Below, in pieces: positions 7,808-15,849 of a DNA stretch of 62,909 nucleotides. How positions within the stretch are numbered: position 1 is the first letter of the stretch; each line of letters begins with the position of its first letter. A program made the translations under genes and the position numbers. The notes under the pieces were generated by a model, which ran no database searches, had not been told where the DNA came from, and was given only the letters and a program-made list of their open reading frames with translations. Origin of the DNA: Phormidesmis priestleyi ULC007 (GTDB lineage: Bacteria; Cyanobacteriota; Cyanobacteriia; Leptolyngbyales; Leptolyngbyaceae); the NCBI RefSeq assembly GCF_001895925.1, contig NZ_MPPI01000027.1, positions 1 through 62,909 of the forward strand, in the 5' to 3' direction.

Positions 7808-9919
7808 ATGAGTCACGCGGGCGAGTCGTATCACCCCTCTGTGTTAGAACTGGCACGATCGGGCAATTTTCGAGCCATTGCCTATTGGCTAAATGTGTTT
7901 CTTTTGCCTCATAATCTCTATGCAAAAGTCGAGGCAGCCCCGCAGTCTGGGTGTTTGCAGGTGCTTGTCGAGTTTCATCCGTCGCCCGATCGCGATCCAA
8001 AATCACCCCAGTTTCGCAGCCGCCTAGTGCGCTTGATTTGTCATCACCTCTGGAAACTCAATTCAGACGTGATTGAAGGCGTGCAGGTGACGGGGCGATT
8101 TGTCGGCAAACCTCAAGTGATTTGGCGGCAATCCGTGCGAGTGTTGTCTCCAGCAAGACGCGCCAAACTTGGGCTTCCGATTAAACAAGTGCCTTCCGTT
8201 CGCAGAGCTAGCCAGATTCAGTCACAAGTGCAAGAAGCTGCTCGTCAAAAAGTGCAATTTCGGGCGCTGCGATCGCTCCTGCTCACAGGCACCACCGCCG
8301 CCGCGTTTATTCTGGGATGCTGGCTGGGCTACAGCGATGCCCCAACTGAGCAAACGACTGCCTCTGCTTCTCCGGCGGCAATTTCACCGATTCGCCCCGA
8401 TACCGTTCTGACTGCTTTGGGCAACGTTTCAGTTGAGAAACCGCCCGTGCAGAATGCCAACGACCCGACCGTGACGCTGATGTTTGGCGGAGATGTCACC
8501 CTCACCGATGCCTACACTGATTTAGTGGGCAGCGATCGTCAGTGGGCTTTCTCAGCCATGGATGAAGTGCGACAGGTCGATGTGGCAATGGTGAATTTAG
8601 AAGCGCCGTTTACCACCACCACTACGCCCTTACCCGACAAGCAGTTTAACTTCAAAGTCGATCCTGAAAATGTGCAGGTGTTGAAGAATGGCGGCATTGA
8701 CCTCGTAACTTTGGCGAATAATCATGCGATGGATTATCAGGCGGCTGGGTTGGAAGACACGATCAAAACGTTGGATCAAGCCGGGATTCATCACATCGGG
8801 GCAGGACGAACGATTGAAGACGCTCGCCGCCCAGAAATTCTCGACGTAAAAGGGCAACGAATTGCATACCTCGGCTACTATGACGGAGAATTTCAGGCGG
8901 CAGGCGCAGGCGTTGCTGGGACGAATTCTCGCCAAAACGATCGGGTCGCTGCCGATATCCAAGCAATCCGCAGTCAGGTCGATTGGGTCGTCGTCAACTA
9001 CCACTGGGGCGAAGAGTTAGCCAAATATCCGAGTGATTATCAATTGGATCTGGCGCGATTTACGATCGATCAGGGTGCCGATCTAGTCGTTGGGCATCAT
9101 CCTCACGTTTTACAGGGGGCAGAAATTTATAAAGGACGACCGATCGTTTACTCGCTGGGTAATTTCATCTTTGGTGGCAAGTCGGTGAGCGACTACGATA
9201 CCGCCGTTCTCAAAGTGGGACTTAAAGATAAACAGATGAAAGTAGAGTTTGTGCCAGTCGAGGTAACAAGATTTCAGCCCAGAGTTGTGAGTGGCGATCG
9301 CGGCACCGAGATTTTGCACCAGATCGAAAACGTCTCAGACATCTTTCACGAACCCCTGAAGTCGCCTGTGGTGTTAGATGCAAAGACAAATACGACGGTG
9401 ATCGCTCCAAGTGCCCCTGCGATCGCGACTCCTGCCGCGCCGACTTCTACCTCACCCGAACCTATTAGCCCCGCTCCTAGCCCCGTCGATTCGCCGACTC
9501 CGCAAGCGCCTGATGCTTCTAGTCCGCCATCTGCCCCCATGTCGCCTGATGCAGGCACGCCAATCACGCAGCCGAGTCCTTCTTCTGATCAACCTGCCCC
9601 CGCACCCTGGAAAAACGACTCGTTTATCTCGACTCCTAGCCCCAGCCCGACTAGCGAAACCTCGCCCATCCCGGTTCCTAGCTCCAGCCCGACTAGCGAG
9701 GCAGCGCCTATCTCGGCTCCTAGCCCTAGCCCCACCGAAGCATCACCCACTCCTTCGATGCCGCCTGATCAGCAAGGAGATGCGGCTTCACCCTCGATCG
9801 AGTCAGATCCAGCGATCGCGCCTAGCCCTGCCAATAGCTTAGAGCCGTTGAAGAAGCGATATGCCCAAACTCCTGCCTCTACGGAGGTTGCTGCGGCAAT
9901 GCTGACACCCCGACAGTAG
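7808..9919 (+). CDS. CapA-family (PGA_cap) metallophosphatase-like protein
   Basis: About 703 residues from the ATG at 7808, preceded by GGAG. A frame from 7718 would add 30 residues with no better start. Residues 1-150 hold a small domain beginning PSVLELARSGNFRAIAYWLN that recurs in cyanobacterial proteins. A transmembrane helix follows near 165-183. The CapA/PGA_cap domain then shows FGGDVTLTD, VNLEAPF, LANNHAMDY, YHWGEEL, GHHPHVLQG and SLGNFIFGG, the metal-binding blocks of this calcineurin-like fold. The last 170 residues are a Pro/Ser/Thr-rich tail. CapA proteins act in poly-gamma-glutamate or other envelope polymer synthesis. The substrate here is unknown. It is likely anchored with the catalytic domain outside. 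Confidence 0.85.
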   Translation: MSHAGESYHPSVLELARSGNFRAIAYWLNVFLLPHNLYAKVEAAPQSGCLQVLVEFHPSPDRDPKSPQFRSRLVRLICHHLWKLNSDVIEGVQVTGRFVGKPQVIWRQSVRVLSPARRAKLGLPIKQVPSVRRASQIQSQVQEAARQKVQFRALRSLLLTGTTAAAFILGCWLGYSDAPTEQTTASASPAAISPIRPDTVLTALGNVSVEKPPVQNANDPTVTLMFGGDVTLTDAYTDLVGSDRQWAFSAMDEVRQVDVAMVNLEAPFTTTTTPLPDKQFNFKVDPENVQVLKNGGIDLVTLANNHAMDYQAAGLEDTIKTLDQAGIHHIGAGRTIEDARRPEILDVKGQRIAYLGYYDGEFQAAGAGVAGTNSRQNDRVAADIQAIRSQVDWVVVNYHWGEELAKYPSDYQLDLARFTIDQGADLVVGHHPHVLQGAEIYKGRPIVYSLGNFIFGGKSVSDYDTAVLKVGLKDKQMKVEFVPVEVTRFQPRVVSGDRGTEILHQIENVSDIFHEPLKSPVVLDAKTNTTVIAPSAPAIATPAAPTSTSPEPISPAPSPVDSPTPQAPDASSPPSAPMSPDAGTPITQPSPSSDQPAPAPWKNDSFISTPSPSPTSETSPIPVPSSSPTSEAAPISAPSPSPTEASPTPSMPPDQQGDAASPSIESDPAIAPSPANSLEPLKKRYAQTPASTEVAAAMLTPRQ

Positions 9920-9980
9920 AGCACAATACTCATTTATGCTCTGGTGACCTGTTACTCTATAGCCTATTGATTCATCTGGG

Positions 9981-10859
9981 ATGATGCCTGTGTTTGCGAT
10001 CGCGTTTCGTCGTCAGCAATATGACACCTATATTCTGAGTGACCAGACTGCACAGTCACGGTTAGAAGTGGTGCCCGATCGAGGTGGCATTATCACGAGC
10101 TGGCAGGTGCAGGGGCGAGAATTGCTCTATATGGACACGGCCCGATTTGCAGATCCGAGCTTATCAGTGCGCGGTGGCATTCCGATTCTGTTTCCAATTT
10201 GCGGCAATTTGCCAGACAACACCTACACGCACAACGGGCAGTCTTACACGCTCAAACAACACGGGTTTGCGCGAGATCTGCCCTGGGAAGTGCTCGATCG
10301 GGTGACGCAAGATCAAGCCAGCCTAAAATTGGGGTTGTCGAGCAATGATCAGACTCGTGCTGTCTATCCGTTTGATTTTCAGCTTGAGTTTACCTACACG
10401 CTGCAAGGACAAACGCTATCACTTCAGCAGCGTTATACCAATTGTTCTAGCGAGGTGATGCCGTTCTCGATCGGGTTTCATCCCTACTTTTTGGTGCTAG
10501 ATAAGCATCAATTGCGATTCGAGATTCCAGCGACCGAAGCGTTAGATCAAAAGTCTCAGATCAGGCAACCATTTTTTAACACGTTTGACTTCGAGCGACC
10601 TGAAATCGATTGGGCATTTCCGCAGTTAAATCGTCAGGTTGCGATCGGCTCTGATCTCAGCCGTCACACCCGCATCACCCTCAGCTACAGCCCTGAGTTT
10701 TCAGCCCTGGTTTTTTGGACGCTAAAAGGCAAAGATTTTTATTGTTTAGAACCTTGGAGCGCTCTTCGGAATGCGTTAAATACGGGCGATCGGCTGTTTG
10801 ACCTCGCTCCCGGAGCCACGCTAGAAACCGAAGTGAGCTTAACAGTAGATTTCAATTGA
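9981..10859 (+). CDS. Aldose 1-epimerase family protein
   Basis: A 292-residue galactose-mutarotase fold. Landmarks are VPDRGGIITSW, GGIPILFPICG, QHGFARDLPW (catalytic His region), FSIGFHPYF and the late acidic residue in FYCLEPWSA. The GGIPILFP and QHGFAR blocks are typical of YeaD-like glucose-6-phosphate 1-epimerases and related cyanobacterial proteins. It probably interconverts sugar anomers in the cytosol. The exact sugar is not predictable. Two adjacent ATG codons (9981, 9984) are both possible starts. It follows the CapA gene by 61 bases in the same direction and could be cotranscribed. Confidence 0.8.
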   Translation: MMPVFAIAFRRQQYDTYILSDQTAQSRLEVVPDRGGIITSWQVQGRELLYMDTARFADPSLSVRGGIPILFPICGNLPDNTYTHNGQSYTLKQHGFARDLPWEVLDRVTQDQASLKLGLSSNDQTRAVYPFDFQLEFTYTLQGQTLSLQQRYTNCSSEVMPFSIGFHPYFLVLDKHQLRFEIPATEALDQKSQIRQPFFNTFDFERPEIDWAFPQLNRQVAIGSDLSRHTRITLSYSPEFSALVFWTLKGKDFYCLEPWSALRNALNTGDRLFDLAPGATLETEVSLTVDFN

Positions 10860-11177
10860 TTAAGAATTAATAAGATAGCAATTAGCTAATTCAGCAAGTC
10901 GATCGCGTTGTGATTGAGATGAAACAACCGTGAACTGCCGTCCGATCGCCTAAAATAGGATGTTGCTCCGATGGGGTGCGACCTCTACCTGATACTAAAG
11001 TGACTCAAGCCTCCTGCTGATAAGGTTTTTGAACGATTTCACAGTAGTCTTTTTGATTATTCATTGATCAATTTTACAGGCACTCAAAACCCTTATGGAG
11101 CAAAAGGTAATCGGTTTTTTCCAATGTATCGGATGGAGGTCGCACCCCTCCGATGAAACTCAATACAATAAAATTTG
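10860..11177. repeat. Intergenic stretch with long imperfect inverted repeat
   Basis: The stretch 10966-11155 begins GATGGGGTGCGACCTC and ends with the inverse GAGGTCGCACCCCTCC. Internal segments also mirror each other (ATAAGGTTTTTGA against the inverse of CAAAACCCTTAT). This looks like a non-coding insertion-sequence derivative, or an IS scar, upstream of arsR. No open frame of note lies inside. The arsR promoter must lie within or right of it. Confidence 0.5.
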
Positions 11178-11507
11178 ATGCAAAAGACAACCTCAATCCC
11201 ATCAACTTTAATCGTTACGGGCTTTCATGCGCTCTCGGAACCTTTGCGGGTTCAAGTCCTCGATTTACTCCGAGAGCAGGAGCTTTGTGTGTGTGACCTC
11301 TGTGGAGCCATGGAAGTAACACAATCGAAACTGTCCTTTCACCTCAAGGTTCTAAAGGAGGCTCAGTTAGTAAAAGCTCGCCAAGAAGGACGCTGGATCT
11401 ACTACAGCCTAAATTTGGCTCAGTTTGTCTTATTGGAGCAGTATCTAGCAGAATTTCGCCGCTTCAGCCCGATTCTCCCGGCTCGTGCTTGTCGAGATGA
11501 TGGTTGA
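11178..11507 (+). CDS. arsR: ArsR-family arsenic-responsive repressor
   Basis: About 109 residues from the ATG at 11178 (a TTG at 11175 is one codon upstream). It is a winged-helix SmtB/ArsR protein. The metalloid-binding motif ELCVCDLC lies in the helix near residues 36-43, and the recognition helix is TQSKLSFHLKVLKEAQLV. Arsenite binding to the Cys residues releases the DNA. It heads a locus with a GAPDH gene, arsJ and several gene remnants, which fits a repressor of that locus. The remnant-laden 500-base gap to the GAPDH gene is unusual and suggests the old operon order has been broken. Confidence 0.9.
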   Translation: MQKTTSIPSTLIVTGFHALSEPLRVQVLDLLREQELCVCDLCGAMEVTQSKLSFHLKVLKEAQLVKARQEGRWIYYSLNLAQFVLLEQYLAEFRRFSPILPARACRDDG

Positions 11508-11570
11508 CCCATCAAGTTTTTTACAATTCGTCACCTCATATGTGTTGCAGCATACTTGAAACAATCAATT

Positions 11571-11819
11571 TTATTTGAAACGATATACATCAACGCTGCG
11601 GCAGCACAGCAGAAACCCGAACTTCAGGAATTTGTCCTCTACTAGGTTCGGAATGCGAAGCGGGTTTCGGAAGGAGTGAACTACATTCCCCTGCCGGATG
11701 AAGGTTATCGCCTCAGCGAACTTCACTTCTATCGGGGCAAAGTTGGAACAGTGTTTGAAGGCGTTCCGCAGCCAGATTTGACGATCGGTGAACTGCTTCG
11801 CAAACAAGCGGTTTTTTAA
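11571..11819 (+). pseudogene. Remnant of a PstS-like phosphate-binding protein gene
   Basis: Reading in frame with the TAA at 11817-11819 gives IYINAAAAQQKPELQEFVLY, a TAG stop at 11643-11645, then GVNYIPLPDEGYRLSELHFY, GKVGTVFEGV and LTIGELLRKQ. These are the C-terminal blocks of PstS/SphX-like periplasmic phosphate-binding proteins. Only about the last 80 of roughly 330 residues remain and one nonsense codon interrupts them. From family knowledge, PstS-like genes are sometimes found beside arsenic genes. Its place between arsR and the GAPDH gene suggests it once belonged to this operon. Confidence 0.75.
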
Positions 11820-11836
11820 TCGGCAGACTGAATGGC

Positions 11837-11874
11837 GTTCACGATCGCTCTATTCTCAAACCGCGATCGTGAAC
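11837..11874. terminator. Strong stem-loop between the PstS remnant and the GAPDH gene
   Basis: GTTCACGATCGC and GCGATCGTGAAC form a perfect 12-pair stem around a 14-base loop. There is no T-run, so it may be a factor-dependent end, an attenuator or a dispersed repeat rather than an intrinsic terminator. Confidence 0.4.
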
Positions 11875-11946
11875 GGTCCATCAAAGTCCACTCAGTTTAA
11901 ACTCAATCAATTTTTTTAAGTTTAATTTTTCTCAAAGATCCTGAAA

Positions 11947-11957
11947 TCAAGTCTTGA
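11947..11957. promoter_or_regulatory. Possible ArsR operator ahead of the GAPDH gene
   Basis: TCAAGTCTTGA is a perfect short dyad (five-base arms, one-base centre) in an AT-rich stretch about 70 bases before the GAPDH start. ArsR-family sites are AT-rich dyads. The match is weak evidence on its own. Confidence 0.25.
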
Positions 11958-12025
11958 AATAAGTAAACTAAAGAAATATACTAAATTAAATTGAAATATA
12001 GAAGCGATTCACCCAGGTGAAATCT

Positions 12026-13036
12026 ATGATTGTGCGAGTTGGAATTAATGGATTTGGTAGAATCGGACGCTTAGATTTACGAGCAGCTTGGGGCGGGTCA
12101 GAGATCGAATTTGTGCATATCAACGAAGTCAAAGGCGGGGCAGCAACGGCGGCACACTTGCTCAAATTTGACTCGGTACATGGACGTTGGGCACCCGAAG
12201 TCGAAGCTGGCGAAAACCGCATTCTGATTGATGGCAAACCGATTAGCTTTAGTGAATTTGCGAAGCCGGGAGAAGTGCCTTGGGAAGATTACGGCGTAGA
12301 TATAGTGTTGGAATGTTCTGGAAAGTTTCGGACCCCAGAAACCCTTGATCCTTATTTCAAACGCGGAGTTAAGAAGGTCATTGTCGCGGCTCCGGTTAAA
12401 CAAGGGGCGCTCAACATTGTGATGGGGATTAATGATGATCTCTACGAGCCAGACCAACACAATCTTTTGACTGCTGCTTCTTGCACCACAAACTGTCTTG
12501 CGCCCGTGGTCAAAGTGATTCATGAAGGGTTGGGCATCAAGCATGGTGTGATTACCACGATTCACGACAACACCAATACTCAAACGATCGTCGATGCCCC
12601 CCACAAAGATTTGCGTCGGGCACGAGCTACGAGCTTGTCGCTGATTCCCACCTCTACCGGATCGGCAACCGCGATCGGACTCATCTATCCAGAACTAAAT
12701 GGCAAGCTCAACGGGTTAGCAGTCAGAGTTCCATTGCTCAACGCCTCGCTTACAGATTGTGTGTTTGAAGTAGCACGATCGACCACAGTTGAGGAAGTCA
12801 ATCAACTTCTAAAAACGGCGGCTGAAGGAACGCTAAACGGCATCTTAGGCTATGAAGAACGCCCGTTAGTGTCGATCGATTACAAAGATGACCCGCGCTC
12901 ATCAATCATTGATGCACTTTCAACAATGGTCGTAGATGGAACTCAAGTGAAGATTCTCGCTTGGTACGACAACGAATGGGGATACTCAAATCGCATGGTA
13001 GAACTTGCGAGAAAAGTTGCGATCGGTCTGAAATAG
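12026..13036 (+). CDS. Arsenic-locus glyceraldehyde-3-phosphate dehydrogenase
   Basis: 336 residues from the ATG at 12026, with AGG spaced nine bases upstream. A GTG at 12017 is less likely. The NAD-binding motif is [12 protein letters not shown] and the catalytic Cys lies in [22 protein letters not shown] is the usual C-terminal block. From known ars biology, a GAPDH next to arsJ uses arsenate in place of phosphate to make 1-arseno-3-phosphoglycerate, which ArsJ exports. The next gene here is arsJ, 56 bases on in the same direction, which supports that role rather than a central-metabolism one. Confidence 0.88.
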   Translation: MIVRVGINGFGRIGRLDLRAAWGGSEIEFVHINEVKGGAATAAHLLKFDSVHGRWAPEVEAGENRILIDGKPISFSEFAKPGEVPWEDYGVDIVLECSGKFRTPETLDPYFKRGVKKVIVAAPVKQGALNIVMGINDDLYEPDQHNLLTAASCTTNCLAPVVKVIHEGLGIKHGVITTIHDNTNTQTIVDAPHKDLRRARATSLSLIPTSTGSATAIGLIYPELNGKLNGLAVRVPLLNASLTDCVFEVARSTTVEEVNQLLKTAAEGTLNGILGYEERPLVSIDYKDDPRSSIIDALSTMVVDGTQVKILAWYDNEWGYSNRMVELARKVAIGLK

Positions 13037-13092
13037 GTTCGAGTTAGAGCGGTTTTTACTGAAGATTCAGCACACCTACTCCCTCATTTCTC

Positions 13093-14355
13093 ATGACAGC
13101 TTCTACTGCTTCTCGTGCCAATTTTAAGAATTACATTCTGGTAACACTGACCTACTGGGGCTTCACGATTACTGATGGTGCTCTGCGGTTGATCGTGTTG
13201 CTCTACTTTAACAACATTGGCTATACCCCGATTCAGATTGCCTCGCTGTTTCTGTTCTACGAAGTCTTTGGAGTCGTCACGAACTTCTTAGGCGGCTGGA
13301 TTGGTTCTCAATTAGGGTTGAAGGTCACGCTATACACAGGGATTGGACTACAAATCTTTTCTCTAGTTTTGCTGTCCTTCCTCAATCCCGCTTGGGCGCA
13401 GTGGTTGGCTGTCTTGTATGTGATGGTTGCTCAGGCGTTTTCAGGAATTGCCAAAGACTTAACCAAAATGAGTACCAAGAGTGCAATTCGATTGGTCGTG
13501 CCGCAAGATGCTCATTCTGCTTTGTTCAAATGGGTCGCGATTCTGACAGGTTCTAAGAATGCGCTCAAAGGGGTAGGTTTCTTTGTAGGCAGCGCCCTAC
13601 TTGGATTATTTGGCTTTGTTAGTTCCCTATGGATTATGGCAGGAGGCTTGTTCCTGTTGTTGTTTACAGGCTTGTTTTTGCCAAAGGGGATGGGCAAAAT
13701 CAAGGCGAAGGTTAAATTCAATCAACTTTTTTCTAAGAGTCGTGAGATTAACATTCTCTCCGCAGCGCGATTCTTTTTATTCGGCTCTAGAGATGTTTGG
13801 TTTGTGGTTGGATTGCCCGTTTTCTTGAGCAGTGTCTTAGGGTGGTCATTTTCTCAAGTGGGTGGATTTCTCGCTTGTTGGGTGATTGGTTACGGCATTG
13901 TTCAATCCCTAGCGCCAACACTGATTCGGCGGTTTGGGTCGGGTCAGCCTCCTCGATCGAAAACGGTTCAGTTTTGGACATCTTTGCTCGTTGTGGTTCC
14001 GGCTGCGATCGCGACCGCGCTTCAACTCAATGTCCCTGCAAATGTCGCGATCGTGGTTGGACTGATGATCTTTGGCGTTGTCTTTGCGTTTAACTCTGCC
14101 GTTCATTCTTACTTAGTTCTAGCATTTACCGACGACGACAAAGTAGCGTTGAATGTTGGTTTCTACTACATGGCAAATTCTGGGGGGCGGTTAGCAGGAA
14201 CGGTGCTATCTGGATTGGTGTATCAGTTCTATGGTCTAGTCGGCTGCTTGTGGGTGTCAACAGTGTTGGTTTTAGCGGCGGCTGTCATTACCCGCAAGCT
14301 CCCTGATCCTCAACCGAGTAAAGACATTGCTTGGAACGCGGGAGGCGGAGAGTGA
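13093..14355 (+). CDS. arsJ: ArsJ, organoarsenical efflux MFS transporter
   Basis: A 420-residue major facilitator protein with about 11-12 hydrophobic segments (for example ALRLIVLLYFNNIGYTPIQI, GGWIGSQLGLKVTLYTG, SQVGGFLACWVIGYGIVQSL). The conserved N-terminal block YWGFTITDGALRLIVLLYF and the internal TKMSTKSAIRLVVP are those of ArsJ. The family exports 1-arseno-3-phosphoglycerate made by the partner GAPDH. Outside the cell the product falls apart to arsenate, giving net detoxification. It lies right after the GAPDH gene, and its TGA overlaps the ATG of the acr3 remnant. The frame is intact. Confidence 0.9.
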   Translation: MTASTASRANFKNYILVTLTYWGFTITDGALRLIVLLYFNNIGYTPIQIASLFLFYEVFGVVTNFLGGWIGSQLGLKVTLYTGIGLQIFSLVLLSFLNPAWAQWLAVLYVMVAQAFSGIAKDLTKMSTKSAIRLVVPQDAHSALFKWVAILTGSKNALKGVGFFVGSALLGLFGFVSSLWIMAGGLFLLLFTGLFLPKGMGKIKAKVKFNQLFSKSREINILSAARFFLFGSRDVWFVVGLPVFLSSVLGWSFSQVGGFLACWVIGYGIVQSLAPTLIRRFGSGQPPRSKTVQFWTSLLVVVPAAIATALQLNVPANVAIVVGLMIFGVVFAFNSAVHSYLVLAFTDDDKVALNVGFYYMANSGGRLAGTVLSGLVYQFYGLVGCLWVSTVLVLAAAVITRKLPDPQPSKDIAWNAGGGE

Positions 14356-14544
14356 TGAAGAAACCCGCTCTCAAACAATTGTCTTTTCTCGATCGCTACC
14401 TGACGCTATGGATCTTTTTGGCAATGGCAGTGGGCGTTGTTTGCGGCTGTGGTGGATCCATTAGTCGAAGTCCCGGCACTCATCGGTTTGGTCAACGTCT
14501 CGTTTTGGTTTCAGAGACGATTTTTCTCTTCATCCCTGCTATAG
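14355..14544 (+). pseudogene. acr3: Acr3 arsenite efflux gene reduced to its two ends
   Basis: The first 31 residues ([20 protein letters not shown]) are the start of an Acr3-type arsenite permease. About 90 bases in, the sequence jumps, in another frame, to [20 protein letters not shown] followed by FQRRFFSS and a TAG at 14542, which is the Acr3 C-terminus. Roughly 300 codons are missing between, so one internal deletion with frameshift explains it. The start overlaps the arsJ stop (TGATG), showing the old operon coupling. Confidence 0.8.
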
Positions 14545-14554
14545 AAGTTCAACT

Positions 14555-14800
14555 ATGGAGCAACGAGCCATTGAACCGATCGAGAAGAACGTGTGGTGGG
14601 TGATTCCTACCAAGCTTGCAGGCGTTTGTAAGCCTCTGCCAGAGGAACTCATTAACCTACAAGCAGTGGGCATTGGTGCGATCGTGTCTGTCATGGATGA
14701 TTCGTCTAACCTGGATGTCTACCAACAGGCAAATATCCCTCATCTCGGGTTGCCAATTCAAGGTGGTGACGCTGCGAGGATTGGCGGTTACGGTTCTTGA
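14555..14800 (+). pseudogene. Truncated dual-specificity-phosphatase-like gene
   Basis: The first 70 or so residues (WWVIPTKLAGVCKPLPEELI, VGIGAIVSVMDDSSNLDVYQ, QANIPHLGLPIQGGD) look like the N-terminal half of cyanobacterial tyrosine/dual-specificity phosphatases. The frame then turns to nonsense and stops before the catalytic HCxxGxxR loop, which I cannot find in any frame downstream. It follows the acr3 remnant by 10 bases and was probably part of the same operon. Whether it had a role in arsenic handling is not known. Confidence 0.65.
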
Positions 14801-14903
14801 GCGTTGCTTCTAACAGCTTAATCTGATTGCGTCTTACGATCGCTAACCATTCCCAACTGATTAGAGCAAACGTATGAAAATCACCGAGCCAAGATTCTGA
14901 AGT

Positions 14904-15191
14904 TTAGGCTTCCGCGACCTCTTGCTCCCCCTCGTCGCGAGAAGTCTCATTGGCTCTCTCTAGCCAGTTAACGTTCCGTAGCCACTTCCAAACCCCAGTC
15001 GAGCGTCTCACCCCCACATCTTGGCTAGATTCTCGAATCAGTTGTTTGAGTTCTGCGATCGTAAAGCAGTAGCCCAATTGGTTAGAAATTTTGAGAAATT
15101 CTTCGGGTGAGTTGGCAGCGCTAAACTTTTCACGGATGATGTGATCTTGAGCCGCTACCGTTAAAAATCGAGTTGCACTTTCTACAGACAT
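14904..15191 (-). CDS. Orphan Nif11-domain (leader-like) peptide
   Basis: 95 residues from the ATG at 15191, chosen because AGGAG stands about 11 bases upstream. Upstream in-frame codons to 15257 look non-coding. Residues 1-55 fit the Nif11 domain: MSVESATRFLTVAAQDHIIR, then SPEEFLKISNQLGYCFTIAE. This domain is the leader of many cyanobacterial ribosomally made peptide products. The tail (VWKWLRNVNWLER then acidic) has no Gly-Gly cleavage site and no Cys/Ser/Thr-rich core, and no modifying enzyme or peptidase lies nearby. It is therefore more likely a stand-alone Nif11 protein of unknown role than a true precursor. Confidence 0.75.
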   Translation of the reverse strand: MSVESATRFLTVAAQDHIIREKFSAANSPEEFLKISNQLGYCFTIAELKQLIRESSQDVGVRRSTGVWKWLRNVNWLERANETSRDEGEQEVAEA

Positions 15192-15418
15192 ATTCACAGT
15201 CTCCTGATAATTGTAAGTATTTGCGACCTGATGAGTGGGTGCAACGGGTTTTTTCAAACTTGAGGGGGCATTCTACGGGCACTTCATCAAATACGAAACT
15301 TTAGCCTGTGTATAAAGTACTACAGGACACTAGTACTTAGGTAAGATTTAGGGCAAAATTCATCAAAATTTATTAGTTATAAAGTGACTCTACGAAAGAC
15401 GCATTCACAAACCATTCG

Positions 15419-15751
15419 CTACAAGCGGCGAGTTTTGCCGATTTTAGGAGTGCTTGATTGCTGACAGACGTTTTGAGCGCGATCGCCCTGACTCTGAGTC
15501 TGTGGCTCAACTCTCAGCAGCTCGTTTGAATTGCGAACCGGACGATCGAGCCTCTGAATCTCTCGCTCTAACTGCTCTCGCCCTTGCCTAAAAAAATCTT
15601 GCGAACTCGACGGAACCAAATCACGAGAAAATCGCTGTAGCTGAGATGCAGTCAGTCCTCCTATCCCATCCGCTTTGGCAGCAGGAGCCAGCCAACTCAC
15701 CAAAGGCACAGATAGACTGAGGACGATCGCGGCATAATGTCGAATCTTCAT
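15419..15751 (-). CDS. Small exported protein of unknown function
   Basis: 110 residues from the ATG at 15751. A signal peptide is visible: basic MKIRHYA, hydrophobic AIVLSLSVPLVSWLA and a cleavage site near PAAKADG. The mature part is about 85 residues, helical and polar (SQDFFRQGREQLEREIQRLD), with a basic end containing one Cys. I do not recognise a family. Short secreted proteins with an FxxGRxxLExEI pattern occur in cyanobacteria. A start at 15778 is possible but would put extra residues before the signal peptide. Confidence 0.6.
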   Translation of the reverse strand: MKIRHYAAIVLSLSVPLVSWLAPAAKADGIGGLTASQLQRFSRDLVPSSSQDFFRQGREQLEREIQRLDRPVRNSNELLRVEPQTQSQGDRAQNVCQQSSTPKIGKTRRL

Positions 15752-15849
15752 AATCAAATGCTCTTTCAGAGAAGTCACGCATCAGGAACTGCTACTTCCC
15801 AGGCTATCGCGCTGATCTTCAATCCGCCAAGGCTGAGAGTTAAAATTGG

